Assembly (NCBI RefSeq): GCF_900109355.1
Contig: NZ_FOBF01000019.1
Location: forward strand, 1 to 64,000
From: Nonomuraea pusilla
Lineage (GTDB): Bacteria; Actinomycetota; Actinomycetes; Streptosporangiales; Streptosporangiaceae
DNA length: 64,000 nucleotides
Direction: 5' to 3'
Shown piece after piece: positions 62,482 through 64,000 of this stretch; position 1 is the stretch's first letter, and each line of letters starts with the position of its first letter. The position numbers and the translations under genes are program-made. Under the pieces are notes generated by a model. It ran no database searches. It was not told the origin of the DNA and saw nothing but the letters and a program-made list of their open reading frames with translations.

Positions 62482-63282
62482 TCACTGGGGGACGAGCGCG
62501 TTGCGGCGGACGTCCGACCAGGTGTCGCGGTCCACGCACATGCCGCAGGCCGGACCGTGGAACAGGGCGCGCGCCTCGGGGTCGTCCATGAGCTGGAAGC
62601 GCCACCAGGCGGTGGTGGGCGCGGCGAACGGTCCGGGGTCGCCGACGACGGTGAAGTGGTCGGCGCCGCGCACCTCGCCGTAGATCGCCGGGATGTGGTC
62701 CGCGTCGTCGAAGAAGGCCTTGACCAGCGAGGGCCAGACGATGGAGTCGTACTGGCCGGCCATGAGGAAGGCGGGGCCGTGGACGGCGTCGATGTCGGCG
62801 AGCGGGCCGGGCTGGATGGGCAGGATGCTGTCGACCCGGGCGTCGGCGCCGACGACGATGGCCGCGGCGCCGCCCTGGGAGTGCCCGGAGGCGCCGATGC
62901 GCGTCAGGTCGACCTTGCCGTGGAAGATGCTCGACGGGTCGGCGTCGCGTCGGGTGAGGGCGTCGATCCCGGCACGCATGGAGATGCCGAGGTTCGACAT
63001 CGGAGTGTTGGCGGCGGAGACGATGAAGCCGTGGCTGGCCCACTGCAGGAGCAGGTCGCGGTAGACGAGCGGGGCGCCGCCCGTGCCGTTGCCCCAGACG
63101 ATCACCGGGTGGCGGCGGCCGCTCTGGGCGATGTCGCGCGGGTAGTAGAGGGTGTTGACCACGCCGATCTCCATGGCGGTCGCGTAGGGGCCGGGGGCGC
63201 CCCAGTCGGTGCTCGCGGCCTGGGCAGGAGCCGTGCCCAGGGTGAACACGAGAAGCAGGGGGACGAGCAGGCGTCGCAACAA
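62482..63282 (-). CDS. Secreted alpha/beta hydrolase (cutinase/lipase-like)
   Basis: Encodes 266 residues. It begins LLRRLLVPLLLVFTLGTAPA followed by QAAS, a Sec signal peptide. VIVWGNGTGG is the oxyanion region, GASGHSQGGAAAI holds the nucleophilic Ser, GQYDSIVWP the Asp and GADHFTVVG the His. The layout resembles actinomycete chlorophyllase, cutinase and PET-hydrolase-like secreted esterases. The TTG start is chosen because GGAGG lies just upstream and the signal peptide starts there. Two cysteines near the end (PACGMC) may form a disulfide. Confidence 0.85.
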   Translation of the reverse strand: MLRRLLVPLLLVFTLGTAPAQAASTDWGAPGPYATAMEIGVVNTLYYPRDIAQSGRRHPVIVWGNGTGGAPLVYRDLLLQWASHGFIVSAANTPMSNLGISMRAGIDALTRRDADPSSIFHGKVDLTRIGASGHSQGGAAAIVVGADARVDSILPIQPGPLADIDAVHGPAFLMAGQYDSIVWPSLVKAFFDDADHIPAIYGEVRGADHFTVVGDPGPFAAPTTAWWRFQLMDDPEARALFHGPACGMCVDRDTWSDVRRNALVPQ

Positions 63283-63396
63283 GACGGCCTCCTTGGTTGG
63301 GGGGTTGAACGAATCCTGTACACGGCTGAGGCCGCCGTCTCTCCGCACTTGGGGCAAGAATTGACGCGCCGGTTTGGGCAATGTGACGATCACGGG

Positions 63397-64000
63397 ATGT
63401 CCGACCTGCACAGCGGGATGCAGCGGAGGGTGCGGGAGCTCACCACCGCGGTGATCGCCCGGTGCGCCGCCGACGTGCCGTTCTACCGGGAGTTGCCGCC
63501 CGAGACCCTCCACGGTGAGGTGACCCGCTCGGTCTCGGAGGTCCTCACGATCCTGCTGCGGACACTCGGCCGGCCTGACGCCGTCGGCCCGGCCGATCTC
63601 ACCCGCGTCATCGAGTGGTCCGTGCGCCGCGCCGTGGACCGGCTGCCGCTGGAAGCGGCGCTGACCGCCTACCTCATCGGCGCCGAGGTCTGGTGGCAGG
63701 CGCTGACCGAGGTGGCCGAGCCTGAGGAGCTGGCCGCGGCCGGCAGAGGGATGCTCGGCTGCCTGCGTACGGTGATGCCCGCCGTCGCCCTGGCGCACCA
63801 GCAGGCGCAGGAGGACATCAGGAGCGAGGACAAGCGGGTCCGACGGGCGCTGATCAGCGCGTTGCTGAGCGGTCATCCGTACGAGAGCCTGGCCGCGGCG
63901 GCGGGGGTGGAGGTGGTCCAGGCGTACGAGGTGCTGCTCCTCGACCTGGGGCAGCCCGCGCCGCCGGTCCGGCTCGTGCAGTCGGCGCTGGACGCGCACA
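63397..64000 (+). CDS. PucR/CdaR-type regulator, 5' part only
   Basis: An open frame from the ATG at 63397 runs off the window end, giving at least 201 residues. The N-terminal region (LTTAVIARCAADVPFYRELP, SVRRAVDRLPLEAALTAYLI, GAEVWWQALTEVA) is the RsbRD/PucR N-terminal helical domain; ALISALLSGHPYESLAAAAGV begins the GGDEF-like middle domain. The full protein should add a C-terminal PucR helix-turn-helix. Divergent from the secreted hydrolase, 114 bases apart, so it may regulate it. Confidence 0.85.
   Translation, partial: MSDLHSGMQRRVRELTTAVIARCAADVPFYRELPPETLHGEVTRSVSEVLTILLRTLGRPDAVGPADLTRVIEWSVRRAVDRLPLEAALTAYLIGAEVWWQALTEVAEPEELAAAGRGMLGCLRTVMPAVALAHQQAQEDIRSEDKRVRRALISALLSGHPYESLAAAAGVEVVQAYEVLLLDLGQPAPPVRLVQSALDAH

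Overview
The window is uniformly high-GC DNA with GTG and TTG starts, tightly overlapping operons and rare TTA codons. It carries SARP, PadR, ROK, HxlR and PucR-type regulators, so the source is an actinomycete; gene content (thiopeptide plus type II polyketide clusters) would fit a Streptosporangiales or Streptomyces-like genome, but species cannot be read from the sequence.

Layout. (1) 0-6.6 kb is a decayed mobile-element zone. Two 46-bp copies of the 3' end of a tRNA-Arg(TCT) gene, each followed by a hairpin terminator, flank integrase, XRE-regulator, IS630 and RHS-toxin remnants. (2) 6.6-8.1 kb holds a divergent SDR/HxlR pair with twin 15-bp palindromes between them. (3) 9.6-20.9 kb is a carbohydrate-use island: a metallophosphatase-HAD fusion, a LacI regulator, a cytoplasmic and a secreted beta-helix protein, a CUT1-type importer without its own ATPase, a Gfo/Idh/MocA dehydrogenase, the stub of a lost lipoprotein gene and a ROK regulator. 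(4) 21.0-31.3 kb, minus strand, is a compact thiopeptide cluster. It has a 58-residue precursor peptide followed by split dehydratase, [4+2] pyridine synthase, azoline dehydrogenase, Ocin-ThiF-like partner and YcaO cyclodehydratase, in the same order as the thiomuracin tbtA-G genes; the six enzyme genes overlap end to end. (5) 31.4-33.9 kb is a PadR-MFS-hemerythrin unit.

(6) 34.1-55.3 kb is a type II aromatic polyketide cluster. A minus-strand operon encodes a hydrolase, a PF04199 cyclase, an ABM-type protein and a methyltransferase. The long plus-strand operon encodes an FAD oxidase-O-methyltransferase fusion, cupin, KS-alpha, chain-length factor, ACP, aromatase/cyclase and a full acetyl-CoA carboxylase set. 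After these comes a sub-cassette (second ACP, dehydratase, a KS fused to a second KS-like half, AMP ligase, type II thioesterase) that may make a dedicated acyl starter or side chain. An ECF sigma factor and a SARP regulator, both with TTA codons, are the likely switches. (7) 55.3-56.4 kb is an insertion-sequence graveyard. (8) 56.5-61.3 kb holds a MacB/FtsX-type ABC exporter divergent from a NarL-type two-component system. (9) 61.6-64 kb holds TetR, an MFS remnant, a secreted hydrolase and the 5' part of a PucR-type regulator cut by the window edge.

How the genes work together. In the thiopeptide block the partner protein and YcaO enzyme would cyclise cysteines, the dehydrogenase would aromatise them, the split dehydratase would make dehydroalanines, and the pyridine synthase would close the macrocycle and eject the leader. 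In the polyketide block the carboxylase would supply malonyl-CoA, the minimal PKS would build the chain, and ARO/CYC, cupin, PF04199 and ABM proteins would fold and oxidise it. All functions are inferred from recognisable motifs and gene order; no database search was run.
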